NCBI GenBank assembly: GCA_023954045.1
Contig: JAMLIR010000012.1
Location: 1-64,000, forward strand
Direction: 5' to 3'
Source: Burkholderiaceae bacterium
Lineage (GTDB): Bacteria; Pseudomonadota; Gammaproteobacteria; Burkholderiales; Burkholderiaceae_E
Length of the DNA: 64,000 bases
Below the pieces are notes generated by a model. That model did not search any database. It was not told the origin of the DNA and worked only from the letters and a program-made list of their open reading frames with translations. Position 1 is the stretch's first letter. Each line of letters opens with the position of its first letter. Below are positions 18,701 through 29,251 of the stretch, piece after piece. Position numbers and translations under genes: made by a program.

Positions 18701-18851
18701 GCTGCTGCCGGCGGTCCGCGCGGCCGGCCCGGACGACCTCGTCGTCGCCGACGGGACCAGCTGCAGGCACCAGATTGCCGACGGTGCGGGCCGCCGGGCG
18801 GAGCACGTTGCTTGCGTGCTTGCGCGGGCGCTCGTCGATCGCGCTCCGTGA
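15771..18851 (+). CDS. FAD/Fe-S D-2-hydroxyacid dehydrogenase, YdiJ-like
   Basis: A 1026-residue fusion of an FAD-binding oxidase half and an iron-sulfur half. PRGGGTSQCGQ (81-91) begins the FAD site; a HGDG-containing FAD-oxidase C domain spans about 290-540. Cysteine groups follow at about 604-620 (CNNNGHC, MCPSY) and 662-672 (CVGCKGCKRECP), then two CCG repeats (CCGRTF near 823, CCGMAGAFGY near 954). Domain order and length fit YdiJ-type enzymes, which oxidise D-2-hydroxy acids such as D-2-hydroxyglutarate or D-lactate and pass electrons to a membrane carrier. It is downstream of the GntR gene. Confidence 0.88.
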   Translation: MNAPASSRASRAAPLERSRLAQRLRRVLRGEVLFDAFSRGRYATDASIYQVDPVGVVVPADEADVVAAIELARESRVPLLPRGGGTSQCGQTVGEALVIDNSRHLNKVTAFDRDAMTVEVQPGIVLDALNAWLKPHGLWFPVDVSTSAQATLGGMAGNNSCGSRSIAYGNMVHNVQGIEAILSDGTSEYFGPFGVDAKRPLGAPRSSELVSRLFAIAARERDEIERLWPRVLRRVGGYNLDVFHPQSERPYTGDGSVNLSHLLVGSEGTLAYFRRLVLKLSRLPAAKVLGVVNFPSFHAAMDSAQHIVKLGPSAVELVDRTMIDLSRANPVFRPTIESALIERDGRAPEAILLVEFSGDDRAALLGRLARLVELMGDLGLPGSVVEMPDEGRQKALWEVRKAGLNIMMSLKGDGKPVSFIEDCAVPLEHLAEYTARLTEVFTRHGTRGTWYAHASVGTLHVRPILDMRRQGPDGGAARMRAIAEEASAMVRQFKGAYSGEHGDGLVRSEWVAWQFGPRLTRAFEEVKELFDPLGLMNPGKIVRPPRMDDASLFRFRPGYAPRALETALDWSAWDVQNDPLTERTTAPGSGGDPARGFAKAVEMCNNNGHCRKFDAGTMCPSYRVTRDERDLTRGRANTLRLALSGQLGEDALASQAMHDTMSLCVGCKGCKRECPTGVDMARMKTEFLYQFRKHHAPRLRDRMVAYLPHYARWMAYLPWLANLRDLVPGAAWLGERLVGLSAQRRLPAWRRDVFTRDPGSRPQRAASAPRDDGRDVVLWADTFDNYFEPDNLRAARRVLQAAGYRVHVARACEDDANPARPLCCGRTFLSTGMVDEARTEARRTLAALAPWVERGVPVVGLEPSCLLTMRDEFLALGLGEAAVALASRAMLFEEFLAREHEAGRLALALQPLPQARALLHGHCHQKAFDAVGAVRTVLGLIPSLKVELIESSCCGMAGAFGYEAEHHEISMKMGEAALLPAVRAAGPDDLVVADGTSCRHQIADGAGRRAEHVACVLARALVDRAP

Positions 18852-18941
18852 GCCGGGCTCGCGGCGTGCCCCGCGATTGTCATCGTTCCGGCCCGGACGG
18901 ATAATCCGACCCTCTCACGCGCAGCGAGGCGCTGTAATCCG

Positions 18942-21230
<2,289 letters not shown>

Positions 21231-21428
21231 ATCGCCCGACCGCGGGCTGCGGAACGCGCGACCATCCGTTCGCTGCGATCCGCCGCTCGTCGGCGCTTGC
21301 CCCGAAAACACACGTTCGCGACGGTCGGGCGGGGGTCGACGCATTGACCCTCGCCACCGGCGCGCCCTAGCATCGAAGGCCGCCATCGCAACCCGCGGGT
21401 CCGGCGGCGAATTGGGCGGGGCCAGCAC

Positions 21429-23666
21429 ATGTCAGTCGAAACCTCCGAGAAAGTCCTTGAAGCGGGGCCGGGCGCAGACGAGCCGGCGGTCGATCCGCGC
21501 CGCCGTTTCGAGCTGCTCGAGGACTGCAGCAAGCTCGTCGTGTCGGAACTCTCGCGCGTCATCGGCGAGGCGCTCGACAAGCTGAGCGACGAGATGGTCG
21601 CCCGGGCGATGACCGAGGCGCGCCGCGAGAACCAGCAGGTGCTCCTCGAGGCGGTCTCGGTGGTGCGCAAGCATCGCAGCGACATCGAGTTCCGGTTCAG
21701 GGAATCCTTCGCCGACGTGCTCCGGCGACGCATGTTCAAGCGTGGCGGCGCGGCAGCGGCCGAGCCGGCCGGTGGGCTGGAGCTGGCCCTGGTCGACGAC
21801 GACGCGGTCGAGGAGCGCATTGCGATGGAGCGGCTCGCGCAACGCGCCCGCAACCGGCTCGATCCGGACCAGGTGCTCGGCATGCGCGCGAGGCTCGCTG
21901 CGCTGCTCGATCGGGAATGGTTCGAGGAGAACGATCACCCGGCGTCGCCCGAGGCGGTCTTCGACGCGTTGCGCTGCGCCCTCGACGCGCTCGCTCCGGC
22001 GGCCGAGGTGCGCTCCGCGCTGCTGCAGGCGTTCGAGCCGCACGTTTCGGTCGGCCTCAACAACGTCTATTCGTTCGTCAACGAACGGCTCAAGAGCAAC
22101 CGGATCCTCCCGACGATCAGGCCGCGGGTGGTGGGTTCCGCCGAGTCGCGGGCGCGCGGCAAGGACGACGGCCGGGTCGCCGAACAAGCGGCCGCGGCTT
22201 CCCCGATCGCCGCGCAGCCGGATCGCGGGGCGCAACCGGCCGCCGCGCTGGACGCGTTCGAAGCGCTGATGCGACAGATCGCGGCTGGCCAGCCATCGGC
22301 GCGGCGCTCGGCCGCGCGGATGCTGAGCGATCCATCGACGTTCGGGATGGCGGACCTGCCGATCCCGTCGGCCGAGCCGCCGCTGATCGAGGCGTTGAAC
22401 GCGCTGCAGGCGATGCCGGAGACGGCGGCCGCGGGCGGCGCACCGAACATGTCGCAGCTGATCGACCAGGCGCGGCAGAAGGGCTCCGCGCTCGATCAGG
22501 TGACGATCGAGATCGTGTCGCTGGTCTTCGACTACATCTACTCCGACCGGTCGGTCCCAGACACGATCAAGCAGCAGCTGCTGCGCCTGCAGGTGGTGGC
22601 GATGAAGGCCGCCCTGATCGACCGCAGCTTCTTCGCGCGCAGGCAGCACCCGATGCGGCGCCTGATCGACCGGATCTCCGAGATCGCCACGGACCCCGAC
22701 GTCGACGTCGGCGCCGAGTCGCCGCTCGTCGCGGGCATTGCCGACCTCGTGGACTGGATCATCGAGCACTTCGAGTCGGACCTGGCCACCTTCGAGGAGG
22801 CCGTGCGCCGGCTGGATCTCCTGATGCACGCCGAGGCCGAGCGCCGGGCCGCGCGCGTCGCGCAGATCGCGCGCGAGGCGGAGCGCCTCGAGGCGCTCGC
22901 GCATGCCCAGGAGGCGGCCAGTGCGGAGATCGCGCTTCGCATCGATCCGGTCACGCCGGTCTTCGTGCGGGAGTTCCTCTATCGGCGCTGGTCGCGGGCG
23001 CTCGCGCACGCGCGGGTCGACGCGGACGACCCCGACGCGTCGTGGGCCGGCGGTTTGCGCGCCGCCGAGCTGCTGATCTGGAGCGTCGCCCCGAAGGCCC
23101 CCGACGAGATCGGCCGGCTCGCGGCCGTGCTGCCCAAGCTGATCAGCGCGCTGATGAAGGGCCTGGAACCGGTCGGCATGGAGTGCGCCGAACGGGAACG
23201 ATTCTTCAACGAGTTGCTGCAGTGGCACACGCGGGCGGTCCGTGACGCCAAGCTGAGCGCCGGCCGGCCTGCGCAGCCCGCGGCGGCGACTGCGCGCGGC
23301 GGCGCGGAGGCGGGCGCTCGCGCGCAGCCGCCCGCGCCTCGGCCGTTGCAGGACGATGCCGCCGCAGGCGCTGCGACGGGCAGCGGCCTGCCGGGCACGC
23401 CGGGGGAGGGCGACTCGCGCATCGACGCGTTGCAGCGAGGCGACCTGATCGAACTCGACGAGGACGGTTCGCGCCGCGTGTTCCGCCTCGCCTGGATCGG
23501 GCCGACGCGCAAGCTCTTCGTGCTCACGCGCTTCCCGGACGTAGGCCGGTCGCTGAGCCGCGGCGAGCTGATCCGCCTGTTCGACTCCGGTTGCGCGCGG
23601 CGCGCCACCAGCGCGAGCACGCTGGATCGGGCGATCGAGGCGGTCGCCCAGCCCGAAGCCGCCTGA
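21429..23666 (+). CDS. DUF1631 family protein
   Basis: A 745-residue protein of a family seen mainly in beta- and gammaproteobacteria, without established function. It is largely helical, with acidic/basic heptad-like stretches at about 470-500 (AEAERRAARVAQIAREAERLE...). The end is the family's typical block: LQRGDLIELDEDG, then RVFRLAWIGPTRKLFVLTRF and a final small domain that resembles PilZ-like beta strands. Residues 245-290 are Ala-rich and probably a linker. No signal peptide or membrane segment is seen. The 198 bp upstream hold nothing recognisable. Confidence 0.85.
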   Translation: MSVETSEKVLEAGPGADEPAVDPRRRFELLEDCSKLVVSELSRVIGEALDKLSDEMVARAMTEARRENQQVLLEAVSVVRKHRSDIEFRFRESFADVLRRRMFKRGGAAAAEPAGGLELALVDDDAVEERIAMERLAQRARNRLDPDQVLGMRARLAALLDREWFEENDHPASPEAVFDALRCALDALAPAAEVRSALLQAFEPHVSVGLNNVYSFVNERLKSNRILPTIRPRVVGSAESRARGKDDGRVAEQAAAASPIAAQPDRGAQPAAALDAFEALMRQIAAGQPSARRSAARMLSDPSTFGMADLPIPSAEPPLIEALNALQAMPETAAAGGAPNMSQLIDQARQKGSALDQVTIEIVSLVFDYIYSDRSVPDTIKQQLLRLQVVAMKAALIDRSFFARRQHPMRRLIDRISEIATDPDVDVGAESPLVAGIADLVDWIIEHFESDLATFEEAVRRLDLLMHAEAERRAARVAQIAREAERLEALAHAQEAASAEIALRIDPVTPVFVREFLYRRWSRALAHARVDADDPDASWAGGLRAAELLIWSVAPKAPDEIGRLAAVLPKLISALMKGLEPVGMECAERERFFNELLQWHTRAVRDAKLSAGRPAQPAAATARGGAEAGARAQPPAPRPLQDDAAAGAATGSGLPGTPGEGDSRIDALQRGDLIELDEDGSRRVFRLAWIGPTRKLFVLTRFPDVGRSLSRGELIRLFDSGCARRATSASTLDRAIEAVAQPEAA

Positions 23667-23760
23667 GTCGCTCTCGGGGCCGTGCGGCCGCCGGCGCGGC
23701 CGGACGCGGCGGCGCCGGCGCACGTATCCAGCCCGACGCTTCTCCACTAGCATAGGGCGC

Positions 23761-24147
23761 ATGAACTGGCGCCGCTGCCTGTCCGTCTCGCAATGGCTGC
23801 TGCTGGTGGCGCTGGTGGTGCTGCCGGCGACCCAGGCGTGCATGGCGCGCACGCCGGTGCCGGGCCCGGTCGCGATCGACGAGCTGCCGCCCGAGGCCCG
23901 GGAGACGCTCGCCCGCATCCGCAGCGGGGGGCCGTTCCGCTACGACAAGGACGGCACCGTATTCTTCAACCGCGAACGGCTGCTCCCGCGGCGCGAGCGC
24001 GGCTACTACACCGAGTACACGGTGCCGACGCCGGGCGCGCGCGACCGCGGCGCCCGGCGTATCGTGGCGGGGGGCGAACCGCGTACTTCGGGCGAGTACT
24101 ACTACACCGGCGATCACTACCGCAGCTTCCGCCGCATCAGGGAGTGA
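23761..24147 (+). CDS. Secreted guanyl-specific ribonuclease (barnase/RNase Sa type)
   Basis: A 128-residue protein with an N-terminal signal peptide (hydrophobic residues about 12-28, ending ATQACMA), then an RNase N1/T1-type domain. The conserved pieces are FFNRERLLP, EYTVPTPGARDRGARRIV and YYTGDHYRSF, which supply the catalytic glutamate, arginine and histidine in the barnase order. It would cut RNA after guanosine outside the cytoplasm. The barstar-like inhibitor gene starts 5 bp downstream, as expected for a protective pair. Confidence 0.9.
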   Translation: MNWRRCLSVSQWLLLVALVVLPATQACMARTPVPGPVAIDELPPEARETLARIRSGGPFRYDKDGTVFFNRERLLPRRERGYYTEYTVPTPGARDRGARRIVAGGEPRTSGEYYYTGDHYRSFRRIRE

Positions 24148-24152
24148 GGGCA

Positions 24153-24614
24153 ATGGGCACGCTGAGCAACATCCCGCCGCAGGCCGTGCTGCCGCTGTCC
24201 GCCTACGACCGGGATGCGCTCGCGCGCGCCGCCGAGCGCGCCGACCAGCGCCTGTTGCGGGCCGACTTCGCGCGCGCGACCGACAAGCGCGGGGTGATGG
24301 CGGCGATCGCGGAGGCGTTCTCGCTGCCCGCGCACTTCGGTCACAACCTCGACGCGCTGTACGACTGCGTGACCGACCTGAGGCCGCGCGGCGAGGCCGA
24401 GCAGCCCGGCTTCCTCGTCATCCTCGAGAACCTGCCGGACACCGCCGCTTTCGGGCGCGAACAGCGCGACGCGCTGCTCGACGTGTTCCGCGACGCGGCC
24501 GACTTCTTCTTCGACCGCAAGACCGCGTTCCGCGTCTTCTACTCCGTGCGCGCCGAAGGGACGGGCCGCCGGGCGGCCGGCCCGCCCCGCCGCGGCCAGG
24601 GGAACGGGCCCTAG
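24153..24614 (+). CDS. Barstar-family ribonuclease inhibitor
   Basis: A 153-residue protein with the barstar fold, which blocks the active site of barnase-type RNases in the cytoplasm. The family block is at about 45-95: KRGVMAAIAEAFSLPAHFGHNLDALYDCVTDL, including the aspartate-containing helix that fills the RNase site. Start at 24153, with AGGG seven to ten bases upstream (the sequence TGAGGGCAATG). The Arg/Gly/Pro-rich tail after residue 135 is an addition. Its stop overlaps that of rsmE: the two share the palindrome CTAG at 24611-24614. Confidence 0.9.
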   Translation: MGTLSNIPPQAVLPLSAYDRDALARAAERADQRLLRADFARATDKRGVMAAIAEAFSLPAHFGHNLDALYDCVTDLRPRGEAEQPGFLVILENLPDTAAFGREQRDALLDVFRDAADFFFDRKTAFRVFYSVRAEGTGRRAAGPPRRGQGNGP

Positions 24615-25360
24615 AAGTCGCCGGCGAGCGCCTGCAGCGCGGCGATCGCCGCGAGCCCTGCCGTCTCGGTGCGCAGCACGCGCGGGCCGATGCGCACCGG
24701 CCGGAAGCCGGCCGTGCGGGCTCGCTCCAGTTCCGCGGCGCTCAGCCCCGATTCGGGCCCCACCAGCAGGTCGACGCCGCGCGAGGCGTCGATGCGCAAC
24801 TCGGCGAGCCGCGCCGCGCCGTCCGGAGCCAGGACGATGCGCGTGCGGCCGGCGCTCGGGCCCGCGGCAGCGAGCCAGCGGTCGAAGTCCAGCGGCGGGG
24901 CGAGGGCGGGCAGGCGGTCGCGGCCGCACTGCATGCAGGCGGCCTCGACGATGCGCGCCCAGTGCTCGTGCCGGCTCTGCAGCCGCGGTGCGTCCAGCCT
25001 CGCCTGGGTGCGCGCCGATACCACCGGCTGGATCGCGTGAACGCCCAGTTCGACGGCCTTCTCGACGGTCCAGTCCATGCGCTCGGCGGCGCTGATGCAC
25101 TGCACGAGCGTGATCGACAGCGGGCTCTCGGTCGCGGCGTCGATCGGCGCGAGCAGCCGCACGGTGCAGGCCTTCGCGTCGGCCCTCTCGATCCGGGCAT
25201 CGAACCGTCGGCCCCGGCCGTCGAAGCACTCGAGCGGCGCGCCCGCGGCCAAACGCAGCACGCGGACCAGATGGTGCGACTGGCGCGCGTCCAGCTGATA
25301 AAGCCGGTCGCCATCGGCGACGGCTTCGGCCGCCGCCGCGACCAGGATGCGCGGGCGCAT
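24611..25360 (-). CDS. rsmE: 16S rRNA m3U1498 methyltransferase
   Basis: A 249-residue SPOUT methyltransferase that modifies U1498 of 16S rRNA. An N-terminal PUA-like domain (about 15-75, ARQSHHLVRVLRLAAG) is followed by the knotted SAM domain with LVGPESGLSAAELERA and IGPRVLRTETAGLAAIAALQAL at the C-terminus, both diagnostic. It lies 34 bp after the polyamine synthesis gene on the same strand and is probably in that transcript. Confidence 0.95.
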   Translation of the reverse strand: MRPRILVAAAAEAVADGDRLYQLDARQSHHLVRVLRLAAGAPLECFDGRGRRFDARIERADAKACTVRLLAPIDAATESPLSITLVQCISAAERMDWTVEKAVELGVHAIQPVVSARTQARLDAPRLQSRHEHWARIVEAACMQCGRDRLPALAPPLDFDRWLAAAGPSAGRTRIVLAPDGAARLAELRIDASRGVDLLVGPESGLSAAELERARTAGFRPVRIGPRVLRTETAGLAAIAALQALAGDF

Positions 25361-25394
25361 CGAGACGGCGCGGAGTCGCCGGCTCGCGCGCGCG

Positions 25395-26690
25395 TCAGCG
25401 CGCCGCGTGCTCGAGCGGGCGGGCCGCCGCGCCGCTGCCGGCAGCCGGCACGAGTGCGCGGAAGAAGTTCGGCAGCGCGAACAGCGCGCGGTGGACGTCG
25501 CCGTTGTAGTAGCGCAGGTCGCGGATGCCGCGCTCGGCGAGCCGGCGCTCGGCAGCAGCCGGATCGACCGCGAGCGGATCGAGCGTGTCGGACGCGCAGC
25601 ACATGCCCCAGTACGCGCCGTACAGCGGCACGTACAGGCCGAGCGGGCGCACGATCGCGAACACCGACGACAGCTCGGCGAGCAGCCTGCGCACCAGATC
25701 CGGCTTGTAGACCGGCGAGCCGATGTGCAGCATCACGGCCGCGCCCGGGTTCATCACGCGCTTGAGGAGGCGAAAGAAGTCGGCCGTGTACAGCCGGTGC
25801 GCGGGCGTGTCGGGATCGGTCAGGTCGAGCACCACGAGGTCGAAGCGCTCGGTGCCGCGGGTGGCCATCGCCTCGACCAGCGCCCAGCCGTCGCCGATGC
25901 GGACCTCGAGCCGCGGGTCGTCGAAGACGCCGCGGTGCACCTTGCCCAGGTGCTCGCGCGCGACGCGCACCACCTCGGCGTCGAGTTCGGCCATCACCAC
26001 GCGCTCGATCGAAGGGTGCTTGAGCAGCTCCTCGCTCGAACCGCCATCGCCGCCGCCGATCACCAGCGCGCGAGCCGGCCGCGGATGCGCGATCGCCGCC
26101 GGATGCGTGATCGCCTCGTGGTAGAAGAACTCGTCGCGTTCCGAGGTCATGTAGAAGCCGTCGAGGCGGAACAGGCGGCCCCACTGCGGCGTCTCGAACA
26201 CCTCGAGCGTCTGGTACGGGGTGCGCACCGTCTCGATCCGGCGCGCGGCGCGGAAGCCGAACGCGCTGTCGTCGTTGAGCCACTCGAGCAGCAGCTCGCC
26301 CGATTGCGACACCGGGTCTTCCGACCCGCGCAGGATCCGGTTGGTGCCCTGCTGGCGCGGCGCGAACGCGACGATCAGGTCGTCGAGCAGCTTCTCGGCC
26401 TTCGACGAGTTGTCGGTCGAGAAGTTGCAGACGTAGACGTCGAGCGTGACGCCGGCGCGCTCGGGCCAGGTGTGGACCGCGAGGTGCGACTCGGCGAGAA
26501 GCACCGCGCCGGTGACGCCGCCGGGCTGTCCCTGGTAGTCGGGGAAGGTGAAGAATTTCTCGTCGACGACCGTGAGCCCGGCCGCGTCGACCGCGCCGCG
26601 GCACAGTCGCTCGAGCGCGGCGGCGTCGGTGAGCAGTGCGGTGTCGCACTGGCATCCGTACAGATCAGCGGTAAGGTGCAGTCCCTGCAT
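25395..26690 (-). CDS. speDE: Fused S-adenosylmethionine decarboxylase - spermidine synthase
   Basis: A 431-residue protein combining two successive steps of spermidine synthesis. Residues 1-125 are a SpeD-type decarboxylase (LLAESHLAVHTWPERAG, where the serine would self-cleave to form the pyruvoyl group). Residues about 135-400 are a SpeE-type aminopropyltransferase (GFYMTSERDEFFYHEAITHP, VIGGGDGGSSEELLKH, VVLDLTDPDTPA). Both are normally separate genes. If the decarboxylase self-processes, only the alpha chain stays fused to the synthase. A long leader lies upstream and rsmE follows. Confidence 0.92.
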   Translation of the reverse strand: MQGLHLTADLYGCQCDTALLTDAAALERLCRGAVDAAGLTVVDEKFFTFPDYQGQPGGVTGAVLLAESHLAVHTWPERAGVTLDVYVCNFSTDNSSKAEKLLDDLIVAFAPRQQGTNRILRGSEDPVSQSGELLLEWLNDDSAFGFRAARRIETVRTPYQTLEVFETPQWGRLFRLDGFYMTSERDEFFYHEAITHPAAIAHPRPARALVIGGGDGGSSEELLKHPSIERVVMAELDAEVVRVAREHLGKVHRGVFDDPRLEVRIGDGWALVEAMATRGTERFDLVVLDLTDPDTPAHRLYTADFFRLLKRVMNPGAAVMLHIGSPVYKPDLVRRLLAELSSVFAIVRPLGLYVPLYGAYWGMCCASDTLDPLAVDPAAAERRLAERGIRDLRYYNGDVHRALFALPNFFRALVPAAGSGAAARPLEHAAR

Positions 26691-26942
26691 TCCGTTCCAA
26701 CCCAGTCCCTACCCGTTCCGGCGTGGACCATTCTGCGGACCCCCGCCCTGGAAGGCGAGGGGCCCTGGATTGAAGACCCCAAGTGCCCGGTGACGCGGTA
26801 CCGCGCATCGCCGGGCCCGATCGGTTCAGGCCGGCTCGCGCCCGCCTGTTCAACCAGTTCCTGAGCATCCCCTTGGTCTTGATTCGGGGGGATCCAGATC
26901 AGTGGAAAGCCGCGAGGCCGCGAAGCAACCGCGCGAAAGGAG
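26691..26942 (-). promoter_or_regulatory. Long leader of the speD-speE fusion gene
   Basis: About 250 bases separate the probable -10 box from the start codon. The leader contains a hairpin with stem 26867-26872/26888-26893 (ATCCCC with GGGGAT) and GC-rich complementary stretches near 26790-26850. A possible upstream frame of 67 codons starts at 26868 and overlaps the speDE start, but it has no good ribosome-binding site. A post-transcriptional control role is only a suggestion. Confidence 0.35.
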
Positions 26943-26948
26943 CCCGCC

Positions 26949-27003
26949 ATTATATAGGAACCGTGACATCCCGCGCCAGATGCGGGCGACCGTTTGTTAG
27001 AAT
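26949..27003. promoter_or_regulatory. Divergent speDE and tkt promoter region
   Basis: On the minus strand 26954-26949 reads TATAAT, a perfect -10 box for speDE, though no good -35 lies at 16-18 bp. On the plus strand TAGAAT at 26998-27003 is a plausible tkt -10, also with a weak -35. The two starts would be about 50 bp apart. Confidence 0.45.
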
Positions 27004-27089
27004 GAGGTCGCTGCCGGCGACGCGCCGGCAGCGCTGTCGGGCGAACCGGCGCCGGAGCGCCGACCTGGATCCGAGCTGCGAGGACCGCG

Positions 27090-29192
27090 ATGGAGGCTCT
27101 CCTGGGACATAGCGCGCAACCTGCCGCGAGCGGCGACCGAGGCGAGGCACCGCTGCCGCCGCCGGCGACGCTGAAGCGGATGGCCGACGCGATCCGCGCG
27201 CTGTCGATGGACGCGGTGCAGCAGGCCAATTCCGGGCACCCTGGCATGCCGATGGGCATGGCCGAGATCGCGGTGGCGCTGTGGTCGCGGCACCTGAAGC
27301 ACAACCCCGCCAATCCGCACTGGGCCGATCGCGACCGCTTCGTGCTGTCGAACGGCCACGGCTCGATGCTGCTGTACTCGGTGCTGCACCTGACCGGCTA
27401 CGACCTGCCGATCGAGGAGCTGCGCAATTTCCGGCAACTGCACTCGAAGACGCCGGGCCATCCCGAGACCGGCGTGACCCCGGGCGTCGAGACGACGACC
27501 GGCCCGCTCGGGCAGGGGCTGTCGAACGCGGTGGGGATGGCGCTGGCCGAGCGGCTGCTCGCTGCGCGCTTCAACCGGGACGGCTTCCCGGTCGTCGACC
27601 ACTTCACCTGGGTGTTCGCGGGCGACGGCTGCATGATGGAGGGCATCTCGCACGAGGCCTGCTCGCTGGCCGGCACGCTGAAGCTCTCGAAGCTGGTCGC
27701 CTTCTACGACGACAACGGCATCTCGATCGACGGGCAGGTCGAGCACTGGTTCCGCGACGACACGGTGCGGCGCTTCGAGGCCTACGGCTGGCACGTGATC
27801 CCGGACGTCGACGGCCACGACGTGGCCGCGCTCGACCGCGCGATCGCGATGGCGCGCGACTGGGGCGTGCACGGTCGCGACGGCGTGTTCGCTCCGACGC
27901 TGATCCAGTGCCGCACGATGATCGGCAAGGGATCGCCGGGGCGCGTCAACACCGCGAAGGCGCACGGCGAGCCGCTGGGCAAGGACGAGATCGCGGCGGC
28001 CCGTGCGGCGATCGGCTGGCCCTACGCCCCGTTCGAGATCCCCGGCGACATCCGCGCGGCCTGGGACGCGCGCGAGCGCGGTGCCAGCGCCGAGTCGGCA
28101 TGGCGCGCGATGTTCGAGCGCTACAGCGAGCGCCATCCCGACGAGGCGCACGAACTCGAGCGGCGGATGCGCGGCGACCTGCCGGCGGCCTACGACGAGG
28201 CGTTCGACGCCGCGATCGAGGAGGCCACCGCGCGCGCCGAGACGATCGCCACCCGCAAGGCGTCGCAGAACGCGCTGAACCACTTCGGCCCGGCGCTGCC
28301 CGAGCTGATCGGCGGCTCGGCCGACCTCACCGGCAGCAACCTGACCGACTTCAAAGGATCGGGCGCGCTGCGCGTCGACGATTCGTTCGTGCCCGGCCGC
28401 CACGTCAATTTCGGGGTGCGCGAGTTCGGGATGAGCGCAATCCTCAACGGGCTGGCGCTGCACGGCGGCTTCATCCCGTACGGCGGAACGTTCCTCACCT
28501 TCTCCGACTACTCGCGAAACGCGCTGCGGATGGCGGCGCTGATGAAGCAGCGCGTGATCTTCGTCTTCACGCACGATTCGATCGGGCTCGGCGAGGACGG
28601 GCCGACGCACCAGGCGGTCGAGCACGCGGCGTCGCTGCGGCTGATCCCGCGCCTCGACGTCTGGCGCCCGTGCGATCCGGTCGAATCGGCGATCGCCTGG
28701 GGCGCGGCGATCGCGCGGCGCGAGGGCCCCAGCGCGCTGCTGTTCTCGCGCCAGGCGGTGCCGTTCGTCACGCGCTCGGCGCGCCAGATCGACGCGATCG
28801 GCCGCGGCGCGTACATCCTGCGCGATGCCGAGGAGGCGCACGCGGCGATCATCGCGACGGGGTCCGAGGTGTCGCTCGCGATGGCCGCGCGCGAACTGCT
28901 CGCGGCCGAAGGGATCGCGGTGCGCGTCGTCTCGATGCCGTCCTCGACGGTGTTCGACCGCCAGGACACCTCGTACCGGCGCTACGTGCTGCCCGACCGC
29001 CTTCCGCGCATCGCGGTCGAGGCCGGCGTGACCGACGGCTGGTGGAAGTACGGCTGCGACGCGGTCGTGGGGCTGGACACCTTCGGTGAGTCCGCGCCGG
29101 CCGGCGTGCTGTTCCGGCTGTTCGGATTCACCCCCGAGAACGTCGCCGACACGGTCCGCGAGGCCTTGCGGCGCCGCGCCGCCCGCGCCTGA
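27090..29192 (+). CDS. tkt: Transketolase
   Basis: A 700-residue thiamine-diphosphate enzyme moving two-carbon units among sugar phosphates. The opening [23 protein letters not shown], the ThDP motif [13 protein letters not shown] (about 173-186) and the transketolase signature [14 protein letters not shown] (about 490) are present. GAGGACCGCG precedes the ATG. It is the first gene of the tkt-gap-pgk-pyk-fba group, divergent from speDE. Confidence 0.97.
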   Translation: MEALLGHSAQPAASGDRGEAPLPPPATLKRMADAIRALSMDAVQQANSGHPGMPMGMAEIAVALWSRHLKHNPANPHWADRDRFVLSNGHGSMLLYSVLHLTGYDLPIEELRNFRQLHSKTPGHPETGVTPGVETTTGPLGQGLSNAVGMALAERLLAARFNRDGFPVVDHFTWVFAGDGCMMEGISHEACSLAGTLKLSKLVAFYDDNGISIDGQVEHWFRDDTVRRFEAYGWHVIPDVDGHDVAALDRAIAMARDWGVHGRDGVFAPTLIQCRTMIGKGSPGRVNTAKAHGEPLGKDEIAAARAAIGWPYAPFEIPGDIRAAWDARERGASAESAWRAMFERYSERHPDEAHELERRMRGDLPAAYDEAFDAAIEEATARAETIATRKASQNALNHFGPALPELIGGSADLTGSNLTDFKGSGALRVDDSFVPGRHVNFGVREFGMSAILNGLALHGGFIPYGGTFLTFSDYSRNALRMAALMKQRVIFVFTHDSIGLGEDGPTHQAVEHAASLRLIPRLDVWRPCDPVESAIAWGAAIARREGPSALLFSRQAVPFVTRSARQIDAIGRGAYILRDAEEAHAAIIATGSEVSLAMAARELLAAEGIAVRVVSMPSSTVFDRQDTSYRRYVLPDRLPRIAVEAGVTDGWWKYGCDAVVGLDTFGESAPAGVLFRLFGFTPENVADTVREALRRRAARA

Positions 29193-29251
29193 GGCCGGAC
29201 GCAACCCATTCAACACCACGTAACTCCACGCAACTCCACGGAAAGCAAACC

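Noticed and set aside
26665-26868. 67-codon frame in the speDE leader
   Set aside because: No suitable ribosome-binding site and overlap with the speDE start; mentioned only as a possible leader frame, not annotated as a gene.
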